A stretch of 49,917 nt of DNA from an uncultured Hyphomicrobiales bacterium. Its GTDB lineage: Bacteria > Pseudomonadota > Alphaproteobacteria > Rhizobiales > Rhizobiaceae. The notes under the pieces were generated by a model that did not search any database, was not told the DNA's origin, and was given only the letters and a program-made list of their open reading frames with translations. Both the position numbers and the translations under genes were made by a program. The stretch lies in contig CALTTH010000033.1 in the NCBI GenBank assembly GCA_943908365.1, positions 1-49,917 on the forward strand, read 5' to 3'. Positions 1 through 8,175 of the stretch are shown one piece after another; the stretch's first letter is position 1, and the number at the start of each line of letters is the position of its first letter.

Positions 1-617
1 TGAGCTCTGCCCAACTGGCAACGCTCGACAGCGCGGAACTTGCTCTCTTCTCCACGGGAGAGGTTGCGTCACTCAGCACCAAGGCACTGTCCGGCCTTTC
101 TGCCGCGGCTCTGACAAACTTGAGCAGCACAAACGCAGCAGCGCTGATAAAGGCGCAGATCGCGGTCATGTCTTCGGCACAGCTGAACGCGCTGTCGTCC
201 GATGCGCTCAACACCTTCTCAAGCGACGAGGTGAAAGCCATCAGCGCCAATGCGCTCGCTGGTATCACGGCCAGCAAGTTGACCACGGGTAACATTGCGA
301 ACCTCAGCGCGACACAGGCAGCAGCGTTGACCACGACGCAGTTTGCAGCGATGTCGACCGACCAGATCCAGGCGCTGACGTCCACGCAGGTTGCTGGCCT
401 CACCGCCGCTCAGGTTGGTACGCTGAACAGCACCGAACTCGGCCTGTTCACCACGGGTGAGATCACCGCACTCAGTGCCAAGGCTGTTTCCGGTCTGTCC
501 ACGGCAGCCATCTCTGGCTTGAGCACGTCGACGGCTCGTGGCATCACCGCGCAGCAACTGCAGGCAATGAGCGACGCTCAGGTCGAAGCAGTCATCAAGG
601 CCTATAACGGGGTCTAA
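1..617 (+). CDS. 3' end of a Ser/Thr/Ala-rich octapeptide-repeat protein (5' truncated)
   Basis: The frame is open from the window edge (first full codon at base 3) to TAA at 617, so 204 C-terminal residues are visible and the true start lies upstream. Nearly all of it is a tandem 8-residue unit with consensus [ST]-[ST]-x-[QEAK]-[LIV]-x-[AGST]-[LIMF], for example STDQIQAL, TSTQVAGL, TAAQVGTL. About 24 units are visible, with one irregular 13-residue unit (bases 273-311). The S/T-x-x-Q/E pattern resembles a helix N-cap, so an array of short helices is possible (inference). A longer period is also present: the block starting DSAELALF at base 27 recurs as NSTELGLF at base 426, 133 residues later. 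No Cys is present and no signal or anchor is seen in the visible part. Function unknown; the next gene downstream is a GT41 glycosyltransferase. Confidence 0.85.
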   Translation, partial: SSAQLATLDSAELALFSTGEVASLSTKALSGLSAAALTNLSSTNAAALIKAQIAVMSSAQLNALSSDALNTFSSDEVKAISANALAGITASKLTTGNIANLSATQAAALTTTQFAAMSTDQIQALTSTQVAGLTAAQVGTLNSTELGLFTTGEITALSAKAVSGLSTAAISGLSTSTARGITAQQLQAMSDAQVEAVIKAYNGV

Positions 618-1054
618 GACCTGGCACTTGTCCCAAACCGAGATCAATCTTTGATATCTCGAAGCTAGGACGTGACGACATGGGGTGCCGGCGAGTGCGG
701 ATGACCCCCTGACGCAATAGACTACGACGCGGCCAAGAGCCGCGTCGTCCATCTCCGGCTCAGAATGAACATATGCTACGAGCCGCCTCCGCGACGTCAG
801 CACGTCCGTATCAGTTCTTAGGCCGCGACCCCAATCACCACGATCTTCACAGCCGACGATACCGACGGCGCGCGCAAGAATACCTCCGTCGCAGCGATTG
901 AAAGCAGACATCAAAGTATCCGTGCCAATAGAAGCATCGGTCGCAAGCAACCCAAGCAACACACGCGGTAAAAATACATCCAGCCACAGGCAAGTTATCT
1001 AGAGTAGCTGAAGATCAGCTATTCCTAGCCCTTTCCGCTCTGTCGCAGGATGCC
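618..1054. other. 437-nt intergenic region
   Basis: This lies between the repeat protein and the GT41 gene. No convincing gene is seen. It holds the hairpin at 724-748 and, at 1047-1050, an AGGA that serves as ribosome-binding site for the following gene. Reverse-strand open frames across it lack a ribosome-binding site and a recognisable protein, so they are treated as shadows. Confidence 0.6.
724..748 (+). terminator. Hairpin downstream of the repeat protein
   Basis: A perfect 10-bp stem (ACGACGCGGC, 724-733, with GCCGCGTCGT, 739-748) closes a 5-nt loop about 105 nt after the stop codon. There is no T-run, so it could be a Rho-assisted terminator or an mRNA 3'-end structure rather than a classic intrinsic terminator. 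Confidence 0.5.
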
Positions 1055-3097
1055 ATGACCGTCAGTCCAGTCACATCTTCGAACGATTCCGCCGCCCCGT
1101 CCGCTCTTGATCTGGCACGACATCAACGTCTGAGCCTGCTCGATCTGATGAGCATAGCGGAAGCCCTGAATGCGGCCGGCCAACAGGCTGCGGCAGCAGA
1201 GCTCTATAAGACCTGGGTCGCCTTCAACGACGGTAATCCTGTCATTCACATGGCCTATTTCAACTATGCGGTCACGCTGAACAAGCTGGGCGATCGAGCA
1301 GGCGCCATCCAGGCTTTCCGCGCGTCCATCAAGGCCGATCCGGACTTTGCTCCGGCCTATATCAATCTCGGGCGTGTGCTGGAGGATGCAGGGATGATCG
1401 GCCACGCGGTGGAGCAGTGGTCCCGTTACGCTCAGGCAGCAAAAAACGTCGATGCTGAAGCGGTTGGCAATCGGCATATGGCCTTGCAGAACATTGGTCG
1501 TGTTTTGGAGGGAACAGACAGGCTGGAAGAGGCGGAAAGCACCTTGCGTCAAGCATTCGAGCTTCGGCCGGACGCGCTCGAATCAGGCCAGCACTGGATA
1601 TCGTTGCGCCAGCGCCAGTGTAAATGGCCCGTCCTTGAACCATCGGCATATGTGCCGGCCCGCAAGATGCTCGACGCCATGTCCTCGCTGACACTCAGCT
1701 GTTATGCCGACGACCCGATGTTCCAGCTCGCGAAGGCCTATAGGTACAGCAAGACGTTGGTCGGTCGCCCTGACCTCACGCGCTTCCCGCGCAGAAAACC
1801 GAAACAAAAGTCCGGCACCGGTCAGCGGTTGCGCATCGGTTACCTGTCGTCTGATCTGCGCGATCACGCCGTTGGCTTCGCGCTGTGTGAGGTTCTGGAG
1901 CTGCACGACAAGAGCAGCGTCGAAGTCTTTGCCTATTACTGCGGTCAAATCCGCACCACCGATAGCACACAGGCGCGGATGAAGGCTGTGGTTGACACGT
2001 GGCGGGATATTCAAGATCTTGACGATGCAGGGGCAGCGTCGCTGATCATTTCCGACGAGATCGACATTCTGATCGACGTCAATGGCTACACCAAAGACGC
2101 GCGCGCGAAGATCTTTTCCTACCGCCCTGCGCCGGTCATCGTCAGTTTCTGCGGCTATCCCGGATCGATGGGAAGCCCGTTTCACCAATATCTGATTTCC
2201 GACGGCTACATGATCCCGCCGGAGAACGAGATCTACTATTCGGAAAAGGTGCTTCGCATCGCCTGCGACCAGCCGCTCGACCGTAAACGTCCCATCGCCG
2301 CGCGGCCGAGCCGTGCTGACGTCGGACTGCCAGACGACGCGTTTGTCTATGCGAGCTTCAATGGTATGCAGAAGATCACGGAGACCTGCTTTGCGCGTTG
2401 GATGACGATCCTGTCGGAGACGCCCGGCAGCCTCTTGTGGCTTCTGGCGGGGGATGAGTCGGCCAACCAGCGTCTGCGCGAGCTTGCCGAACAAAGAGGG
2501 GTGTCGGCGGATCGGCTCGTCTTTGCCCCAAAGGTTCCGAACCCGCATCATATCGCTCGCATTGGGGTAGCGGATCTCTTTCTCGACACGTTCCCTTATG
2601 GTGCGCATTCCACGGCTTCCGACGCGATTACATCCGGCCTTCCGGTCCTCACCATGCCGGGCAAAACCTTTGCCGCGCGTTTTTGCGCGAGCATCGTTAA
2701 AGCAGCTGGCGTGCCGGAAATGATTTGTTCTTCCCCGGAGGACTATGTCGCGCGCGCGATAGCCTTCGAGCGAGACCGCAAAAGCCTGTTGGCCGTTCGA
2801 GAGTCGATCGCGCGACAGCGCGACACATGTGTCCTGCGCGACATTCCCGCTTTGGCGCGACGTCTTGAGGAACTCTTCTGGCAGATGCAGGGCGAGTGCG
2901 AGCGCGGCGAGACGCCGGTTCCTGACCTCACCAATCTCGATCTCTATTATGAAGTGGGTGCGGAATCCGTGCTCGAGAATATCGAGTTCGAGGATGAGCA
3001 GAGCTATCGCAATCGCTACCTCAAGAAGCTCGCCCAACTCCACGACTACGCGCCTATCCCCTATGATCGCCGTCTGTGGCAAAAGCCAGGCAACTGA
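1055..3097 (+). CDS. TPR-containing GT41-family (SPINDLY/O-GlcNAc-transferase-like) glycosyltransferase
   Basis: A 680-residue protein that probably transfers a sugar from a UDP-sugar to Ser/Thr (or Asn) of proteins in the cytoplasm. Residues about 30-180 contain tetratricopeptide-like helices (NYAVTLNKLGDRAGAIQAF; AYINLGRVLEDAGMIGHAVE). Residues about 255-620 carry GT41 landmarks: IGYLSSDLRDHAVG (261-274, with the family His at 271), SFCGYPGSMGSP, FNGMQKITE (Lys440, matching the nucleotide-binding Lys of OGT), and ADLFLDTFPYGAHSTASD (506-523) followed by GLPVLTMPGKTFAAR. The start has AGGA five bases upstream. No membrane segment is seen. Its neighbour, the Ser/Thr-rich repeat protein, is a plausible acceptor (inference). 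The family is sure from the motifs; donor sugar and target are unknown. Confidence 0.87.
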   Translation: MTVSPVTSSNDSAAPSALDLARHQRLSLLDLMSIAEALNAAGQQAAAAELYKTWVAFNDGNPVIHMAYFNYAVTLNKLGDRAGAIQAFRASIKADPDFAPAYINLGRVLEDAGMIGHAVEQWSRYAQAAKNVDAEAVGNRHMALQNIGRVLEGTDRLEEAESTLRQAFELRPDALESGQHWISLRQRQCKWPVLEPSAYVPARKMLDAMSSLTLSCYADDPMFQLAKAYRYSKTLVGRPDLTRFPRRKPKQKSGTGQRLRIGYLSSDLRDHAVGFALCEVLELHDKSSVEVFAYYCGQIRTTDSTQARMKAVVDTWRDIQDLDDAGAASLIISDEIDILIDVNGYTKDARAKIFSYRPAPVIVSFCGYPGSMGSPFHQYLISDGYMIPPENEIYYSEKVLRIACDQPLDRKRPIAARPSRADVGLPDDAFVYASFNGMQKITETCFARWMTILSETPGSLLWLLAGDESANQRLRELAEQRGVSADRLVFAPKVPNPHHIARIGVADLFLDTFPYGAHSTASDAITSGLPVLTMPGKTFAARFCASIVKAAGVPEMICSSPEDYVARAIAFERDRKSLLAVRESIARQRDTCVLRDIPALARRLEELFWQMQGECERGETPVPDLTNLDLYYEVGAESVLENIEFEDEQSYRNRYLKKLAQLHDYAPIPYDRRLWQKPGN

Positions 3098-3121
3098 GCT
3101 CCATCAGGCGACCAGACAAAC

Positions 3122-3151
3122 AAAAGCCGCAGGATCGCTCCCGCGGCTTTT
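3122..3151. terminator. Bidirectional terminator between the GT41 gene and dxs
   Basis: AAAAGCCGC (3122-3130) pairs perfectly with GCGGCTTTT (3143-3151), giving a G/C core flanked by A and T runs on both sides. It lies between the ends of two convergent genes and can terminate either transcript. Confidence 0.85.
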
Positions 3152-3170
3152 CCATCTTCGAAGCCGAGGC

Positions 3171-5090
3171 TTACCCTGCAAAGCCGACACCGACCTGTTT
3201 CTGGCCCAGAGCCTGAAACACCGTCTTGATGATGCCAGCGCGGTCGAGGCCCGCTTCCGCATACATGGTTTCCGGCTTTGCCTGTTCCACCCACTGATCG
3301 GGCAGGGTCAGCGTGCGAACCTTGATGCCGGTATCCAGAAGACCGGATCCTGCCATGAACTGAAGCACCTGCGCACCGAAGCCACCAGAAGAACCTTCCT
3401 CGATGGTCACGAGAACCTCATGGTGGCTCGTCAGCTGGCGTATGAGGTCGAGATCGAGCGGTTTGGCAAAGCGGGCATCGGCCACGGTGGTGGAAAGCCC
3501 TGCCGCATCCAGATCTTCTGCGGCTGCCAGGCATTCGGCAAGACGCGTACCGAAGGAAAGAAGCGCGATCTTCGAGCCTTCCTTGACGACGCGGCCTTTG
3601 CCGATGTCGAGGATTTCGCCGCGGGCCGGCATGTCGATGCCGACACCTTCTCCGCGCGGATAGCGGAAGGAGATCGGGCCCTCGTCATAGGCGGCGGCGG
3701 TGCGCACCATGTGCTTCAACTCCGCTTCGTCGGAGGCAGCCATGACCACCATGCCGGGAAGGGTGGCGAGGAACGTGGTATCGAAAGAACCCGCATGGGT
3801 CGGGCCATCGGCACCGACGAAGCCGGCGCGATCAATCGGAAAGCGTACCGGCAGGCCTTGCAGTGCCACATCATGCACCAACTGGTCGTAACCGCGTTGC
3901 AGAAAGGTGGAGTAGAGCGCGCAGAAAGGCTTGTAGCCTTCCGCGGCAAGCCCTGCGGCAAAGGTTACGGCATGCTGCTCGGCGATGCCGACATCGAAAG
4001 TGCGCTTCGGGAAAAGTTCGGCCAGCTTATCGAGCCCCGTGCCGCTCGGCATGGCAGCGGTCACGCCGACGATCTTGTCATCGAGCTTTGCTTCCTGCAC
4101 CAGCGCTTCGGCGAAGACGCTGGTATAGCTTGGCGCGTTCGGTTTTGCTTTGGCCTGCGTGCCGGTGATGACATCGAATTTGTTGACGCCATGATACTTG
4201 TCGGCCGCGGCTTCGGCAGGCGCGTAGCCCTTGCCCTTTTGCGTCACGACATGAATCAGCACCGGGCCCTTCTGGTTGTCGCGGACATTGCGCAGCACAG
4301 GCAGAAGATGATCGAAGGAATGGCCGTCGATCGGACCGATATGGTAGAAACCCAGCTCCTCGAAGAGCGTGCCGCCCGTCACATAGCCGCGCGCATGGGT
4401 GACGGCGCGGGTGATGGCGCGATCGATGGTCTTGCCGAGATAGGCCGTCAGCTTCTTGCCGAAGTCGCGAAAGCCCATATAGGTGCGGCCGGATGCAAGG
4501 CGCGCCAGATAGGCGCTCATGGCGCCTGTCGGCGGCGCGATCGACATGTCGTTGTCGTTGAGGATCACGATCAGCCGCGCGTCCAGCGCGCCGGCATTAT
4601 TGAGGGCTTCGAAAGCCATGCCGGCTGACATGGAGCCATCGCCAATGATCGCAATCACCTTACGGTCGCTGCCTTCAAGTTCTGCCGCGACCGCCATGCC
4701 AAGGCCAGCGGAAATCGACGTGGAGGAGTGGCCGGCGCCAAAATCGTCATACTCGCTTTCGGCACGGCGGGTGAAGCCGGAAAGGCCGCCTTCCTGGCGC
4801 AGCGTGCGGATGCGATCGCGACGGCCGGTCAGAATCTTGTGCGGATAACACTGATGGCCGACGTCGAAGATCAAGCGATCATCCGGGGTATTGAACACCT
4901 TGTGAATCGCGATCGTCAGTTCCACGACGCCGAGGCCGGCACCGAGATGTCCACCGGTCTTTGAAACCGCATCGATCATTTCGTCGCGCAATTCCCTCGC
5001 CAGTTGCGGCAGGTCGCGATCCTCGACTGCTTTCAGATCGGATGGGAGTTTCACCCGGTCAAGCAATGGTGTGTCTGGCATTCCGGTCAA
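3171..5090 (-). CDS. dxs: 1-deoxy-D-xylulose-5-phosphate synthase
   Basis: Cytoplasmic thiamine-diphosphate enzyme that condenses pyruvate with glyceraldehyde 3-phosphate, the first step of the MEP isoprenoid pathway; ispH of the same pathway lies at 31.9 kb. The 639-residue length is typical. Visible motifs are GGHLGAGLGVVELT, the DVGHQCYPHKILTG block, the ThDP motif region GDGSMSAGMAFEALNNAG, and DVGIAEQHAVTFAAGLA in the pyrimidine domain, followed by the transketolase C-terminal domain. The chosen start is TTG at 5090, with AAGG eight bases upstream; ATG at 5081 is an alternative with poorer spacing. The gene is convergent with the GT41 gene and shares its terminator. Confidence 0.97.
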   Translation of the reverse strand: MTGMPDTPLLDRVKLPSDLKAVEDRDLPQLARELRDEMIDAVSKTGGHLGAGLGVVELTIAIHKVFNTPDDRLIFDVGHQCYPHKILTGRRDRIRTLRQEGGLSGFTRRAESEYDDFGAGHSSTSISAGLGMAVAAELEGSDRKVIAIIGDGSMSAGMAFEALNNAGALDARLIVILNDNDMSIAPPTGAMSAYLARLASGRTYMGFRDFGKKLTAYLGKTIDRAITRAVTHARGYVTGGTLFEELGFYHIGPIDGHSFDHLLPVLRNVRDNQKGPVLIHVVTQKGKGYAPAEAAADKYHGVNKFDVITGTQAKAKPNAPSYTSVFAEALVQEAKLDDKIVGVTAAMPSGTGLDKLAELFPKRTFDVGIAEQHAVTFAAGLAAEGYKPFCALYSTFLQRGYDQLVHDVALQGLPVRFPIDRAGFVGADGPTHAGSFDTTFLATLPGMVVMAASDEAELKHMVRTAAAYDEGPISFRYPRGEGVGIDMPARGEILDIGKGRVVKEGSKIALLSFGTRLAECLAAAEDLDAAGLSTTVADARFAKPLDLDLIRQLTSHHEVLVTIEEGSSGGFGAQVLQFMAGSGLLDTGIKVRTLTLPDQWVEQAKPETMYAEAGLDRAGIIKTVFQALGQKQVGVGFAG

Positions 5091-5117
5091 TCGTTTGGCC
5101 TTCGTATTTTCTCTAAC

Positions 5118-5142
5118 GCACCCTCAAGATGGGGGAGGGTGC
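5118..5142 (-). promoter_or_regulatory. dxs: Hairpin in the dxs leader region
   Basis: An 8-bp perfect stem, GCACCCTC (5118-5125) with GAGGGTGC (5135-5142), closes a 9-nt loop. It ends about 28 nt upstream of the dxs TTG start. It could be a leader structure or part of the promoter region; no known riboswitch pattern is recognised. Confidence 0.35.
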
Positions 5143-5171
5143 AGCCTTCGGCAAGCGTGTTCCCGTTCTAC

Positions 5172-5274
5172 AGCATCGGCCCGAAAATCGAAATTGATTT
5201 TCGGAGAAGCATGATGCGTGGGTTCGAACAGTTAGAACGCCTTAATACGTTCGAAAGGACGCACGGCGCTCTAG
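5172..5274 (+). repeat. RIME-like intergenic repeat, copy A
   Basis: About 103 nt containing a palindrome (CCGAAAATC...GATTTTCGG) and ending in GGACGCACGGCGCT. Its reverse complement aligns with 20546-20646: both share AGCGCCGTGCGTCC, an ACGCAT block, CCGAAAATC and GGGCCGATGCTG. It looks like a member of the rhizobial palindromic intergenic element class (family assignment from memory, not searched). It lies between pirin and dxs. Confidence 0.7.
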
Positions 5275-5280
5275 CTCATT

Positions 5281-6204
5281 TCAACCTTTGGGCAAAGGCA
5301 CAAACTCCTCTTCGTCCCCCGGGACGATGTCGAAACGCCCTGTTCTCCACTCTTCCTTGGCCTGCTCTATGCGTTCTTTTGATGACGAAACGAAATTCCA
5401 CCAGATATAACGCCGTGAATTCAACGCGGCACCTCCGAAGAGCATGATATGACAGCCATCGACGCCACCCTTCAGCGTGATGTCGTCGCCGGCGCGAAAA
5501 GCCAGCAACTGATCCGCGGCAAACACATCACCGGCAACCTCAAGAGAACCTGAGAGAATATAGATCGCCCGTTCCTCGTGATCGGCAGGGAAGGGAAATT
5601 TTGCGCCAGGCGTGAGCGAAAGATCGGCGTAGAGCGTGTCGGTGAAGGTTTTTACCGGCGAGCGAAGGCCCGCAAAATCCCCAATGACGACACGTCCGGT
5701 TGCACCAGCAATATCGATCAGCGGCATGGCCTCGCGTTCGGTGTGAGAGAAGTCTGGAGCGATCTCCTCCTTGTCGTCCGGCAGCGCGAGCCACGTTTGC
5801 AAACCTGACATGGATAGGGGATGCCCGCGGAGTTTTTCCGGTGTGCGCTCCGAATGCACGATGCCGCGACCGGCCGTCATCAGGTTGATATCGCCTGGTC
5901 GAACGACGACTTCCGTCCCCAGACTGTCGCGATGCTTGATTTCGCCATCAAAAAGATAGGTGACGGTGGAAAGCCCGATATGCGGATGCGGCTTGACGTC
6001 GAGTGCTTCTCCAGCCTTCAGGATCGCCGGGCCCATCCTGTCGAAGAAGATGAAAGGGCCAACCAAACGGCGGTCGCGTGTCGGCAAGGCGCGCCGCACG
6101 GAGAAGCCGCCAATGTCGCTAGCGCGGGGAACGATCAGGTTCTCGATGGCATCACACGCGAAGGCGTCGCCGGCGGCAGGATCATTGCCTGGAAAAAACG
6201 ACAT
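5281..6204 (-). CDS. Pirin family protein
   Basis: A 307-residue two-domain cupin of the pirin family, probably an iron-binding oxidoreductase or quercetinase-like enzyme, or a redox-linked regulator. The N-terminal cupin has the metal-site pattern KPHPHIGLSTVTYLFDGEI, then DSLGTEVVVRPGDINLMTAGRGIVHSE, the usual pirin signature. The C-terminal cupin (ADHEERAIYILSGSLEV) is degenerate, as is common. The start is ATG at 6204 because GAGGAG precedes it at good spacing; an upstream in-frame start at 6243 would add 13 residues without support. The substrate is unknown. Confidence 0.9.
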   Translation of the reverse strand: MSFFPGNDPAAGDAFACDAIENLIVPRASDIGGFSVRRALPTRDRRLVGPFIFFDRMGPAILKAGEALDVKPHPHIGLSTVTYLFDGEIKHRDSLGTEVVVRPGDINLMTAGRGIVHSERTPEKLRGHPLSMSGLQTWLALPDDKEEIAPDFSHTEREAMPLIDIAGATGRVVIGDFAGLRSPVKTFTDTLYADLSLTPGAKFPFPADHEERAIYILSGSLEVAGDVFAADQLLAFRAGDDITLKGGVDGCHIMLFGGAALNSRRYIWWNFVSSSKERIEQAKEEWRTGRFDIVPGDEEEFVPLPKG

Positions 6205-6383
6205 GGATTGCTCCTCCACGGTGATCGATCCGCAGATTAACACGATTTGGTGCCGTGTGTGAGTGTTCTCTGATAAATGCTGCGTGTGGTGGTGCGGGCT
6301 TACCGGCTATAGTCAGCAACCGTCAATCACCTTTAAAAGCGTGTCGTGAAGATTATCAGCGAGAGGTCCTCAAACTGTGGGCA

Positions 6384-6638
6384 TCATTCGCCGTCCAGCG
6401 GCTCGACGCCCTGGGGTTTGCCAGCACGATCCAGACGGATCTTCTCGATGCGCTTTTCGGCAGTTGTCAGAAGTGCTTCACAATGCTTCTTCAGGGCTTC
6501 GCCGCGCTCGTAAATGGCAATGGATTCGTCCAGGGCGACATCGCCGCGTTCCAGGCGGGCAACAATGCTTTCCAGCTCGGCGACGGCCTTTTCGAAAGAA
6601 TAACCGCTGACATCGGCTGTGTTGGCATTTTCCGTCAT
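6384..6638 (-). CDS. xseB: Exodeoxyribonuclease VII small subunit
   Basis: An 84-residue helical protein with the typical XseB pattern: YSFEKAVAELESIVARLERGDVALDESIAIYERGEAL is visible in order, followed by KKHCEALLTTAEKRIEKI. It partners XseA to degrade single-stranded DNA to oligonucleotides; xseA is not in this window. ATG at 6638 follows GAAGGG with 6-nt spacing. A TTG at 6644 overlapping the upstream stop codon is a less likely start. It sits directly after the deacetylase-like gene, so the two are probably co-transcribed. Confidence 0.93.
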   Translation of the reverse strand: MTENANTADVSGYSFEKAVAELESIVARLERGDVALDESIAIYERGEALKKHCEALLTTAEKRIEKIRLDRAGKPQGVEPLDGE

Positions 6639-6640
6639 CT

Positions 6641-7576
6641 TCAACCCTTCATCATTCTCAAGATATGCATGGCCGCCGATTCCGCCAGCCCTTCCAGATC
6701 ATAACCGCCTTCCAGCAGGCTGACGACCCGGTTGCCGGCATATTTATCCGCCATCTCCAGAATTCGCCCTGTCGCCCAATCGAAGTCCTCACCCACCAGA
6801 TTGATCTGGGCGAGCGGATCACGGTGATGGGCATCGAAACCGGCGGAGATGATAATGAGGTCGGGCGAGAAATCTGCGATGGCAGGCAGAACCTTGGATT
6901 TGAACGCCTCACGGAAATGGTCGCTTCCCGTGTTGGGCGAGAGCGGCGCATTGACCACGTTGTTCTTCACGCCGGTTTCGTTCTTGTCGCCGCTCCAGGG
7001 ATAAAGCGGCATCTGGTGGGTGGAACAGAACAGCACCGAAGCGTCATTCCAGAAGATATCCTGCGTGCCGTTCCCGTGGTGAACGTCCCAATCCACGATA
7101 GCCACGCGCTCTGCACCATGGACTTTCTGCGCGTGACGTGCAGCAATCGCAGCATTGTTGAAAAGACAAAAGCCCATCGCCTTTTCGGTTTCCGCGTGGT
7201 GGCCGGGTGGGCGGCTCGCAACGAAGACATTGTCAGCCTCGCCCCTGAACACGTCATCCACGGCTGCCATCGCGGCACCAATCCCAGTCAGCGCTGCCTG
7301 CAGGCTTTTCGGCGAGGTATAGGTATCCGCCTCGATACGATTGATCTCGCCTTCCTCTTCCGGAATTTGGCGCATCACGGAAAGAAGATGGCTTTCCGGA
7401 TGGGCGAGAAGCACCGCATCTTCATTGGCCTGCGGGGCTTGCTTCCGAACCAGTCGCTCGAAATTCGGATGTTCAAGCGCGATGTTCAGCGAACGCAGCC
7501 GGTCCGGTCGCTCGGGATGCCCCTCCGGGGTAATGTGTTCCAGGAAGATCGGGTGCTCGTAAAGCCGTGTGGCCAT
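6641..7576 (-). CDS. Histone deacetylase-family (AcuC/HdaH-like) amidohydrolase
   Basis: A 311-residue zinc hydrolase of the arginase/deacetylase fold; bacterial members deacetylate acetyl-lysine proteins, acetylpolyamines or related amides. All catalytic elements are present: RPPGHHAE with the tandem His at 126-127, DWDVHHGNG with zinc ligands Asp164 and His166, SAGFDAHHRDPL with Asp248, and the catalytic Tyr292 in LEGGYD. The ATG at 7576 has GGAG upstream. The gene is followed directly by xseB, a pairing I recall from other alphaproteobacteria. The in vivo substrate cannot be read from sequence. Confidence 0.92.
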   Translation of the reverse strand: MATRLYEHPIFLEHITPEGHPERPDRLRSLNIALEHPNFERLVRKQAPQANEDAVLLAHPESHLLSVMRQIPEEEGEINRIEADTYTSPKSLQAALTGIGAAMAAVDDVFRGEADNVFVASRPPGHHAETEKAMGFCLFNNAAIAARHAQKVHGAERVAIVDWDVHHGNGTQDIFWNDASVLFCSTHQMPLYPWSGDKNETGVKNNVVNAPLSPNTGSDHFREAFKSKVLPAIADFSPDLIIISAGFDAHHRDPLAQINLVGEDFDWATGRILEMADKYAGNRVVSLLEGGYDLEGLAESAAMHILRMMKG

Positions 7577-7611
7577 GGGTCGCTTACTCCTGAAACGCGT
7601 GAAAGTATGGA

Positions 7612-8175
7612 TTATGTCCGCTGCGGCAGCAACGGATAGCCGGCCATGACCGCACGCCCGGCAAGTGCTGCCAGGACGGCTTTGATCAGGTCACCCGGAA
7701 TGAAGGCCATGGAGCCAATGAACGCCTTGCTGAAACCGATACCGGTTGCGAAAGCGAGATAGGTGACGCCGAAGGCATAAAGAACGACGACGCCACCAGC
7801 AACACTGGCGAGGAAGAAGCCGATGCCTTGCGTGAGTGCGGGCTGTCCCGCCTTCACGAAGCGCTCGGAAAGCGTACCGGTCACGAAAGCGGCGGCGATC
7901 CAGCCAATCAGATAGCCTGTGGTCGGGGTGGTGAAGATCGAAAGGCCACCTCTGCCGCCGGACAGAACCGGAAGGCCGATCGCCGCAATCAGGATTGTCA
8001 GCAGCACGGCAAGCGTGCCTCGCTTTGCGCCAAGGACGACGCCGGCCAGCATAACGCCCAGCGATTGGGCCGTGATTGGAACCGGGATGATGCCGAGTGT
8101 GATGGGCGGCAACAGGCCAAGCGCAATGATGATGGCTGAAAACAGCGATATCAGAACCAAGTCACGGGTGGTCAT
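7612..8175 (-). CDS. bioY: Biotin ECF transporter substrate-binding component BioY
   Basis: A 187-residue integral membrane protein with about six hydrophobic segments. It shows the BioY signature around PVPITAQSLGVMLAGVVLG, followed by GLPVLSGGRGGLSIFTTPTTGY, which lines the biotin site. It is the substrate-capture subunit of the energy-coupling-factor transporter. It is last in the bioM-bioN-bioY operon, and its ATG overlaps the bioN stop as ATGA, implying coupled translation. Confidence 0.95.
   Translation of the reverse strand: MTTRDLVLISLFSAIIIALGLLPPITLGIIPVPITAQSLGVMLAGVVLGAKRGTLAVLLTILIAAIGLPVLSGGRGGLSIFTTPTTGYLIGWIAAAFVTGTLSERFVKAGQPALTQGIGFFLASVAGGVVVLYAFGVTYLAFATGIGFSKAFIGSMAFIPGDLIKAVLAALAGRAVMAGYPLLPQRT

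Noticed and set aside
219..962. 247-codon open frame on the minus strand opposite the repeat protein
   Set aside because: It mirrors the low-complexity repeat codons, has no ribosome-binding site and no recognisable protein. It is a shadow of the plus-strand repeats.
1..3097. Possible contractile-phage, toxin or CRISPR-like function for the repeat region
   Set aside because: The repeat is a translated protein repeat with diverged nucleotide copies, with no spacers, cas genes, toxin motifs or phage genes nearby.
2829..4628. 599-codon plus-strand open frame across dxs
   Set aside because: It is antisense to the clearly functional dxs. The length reflects high G+C codon bias, not coding capacity.
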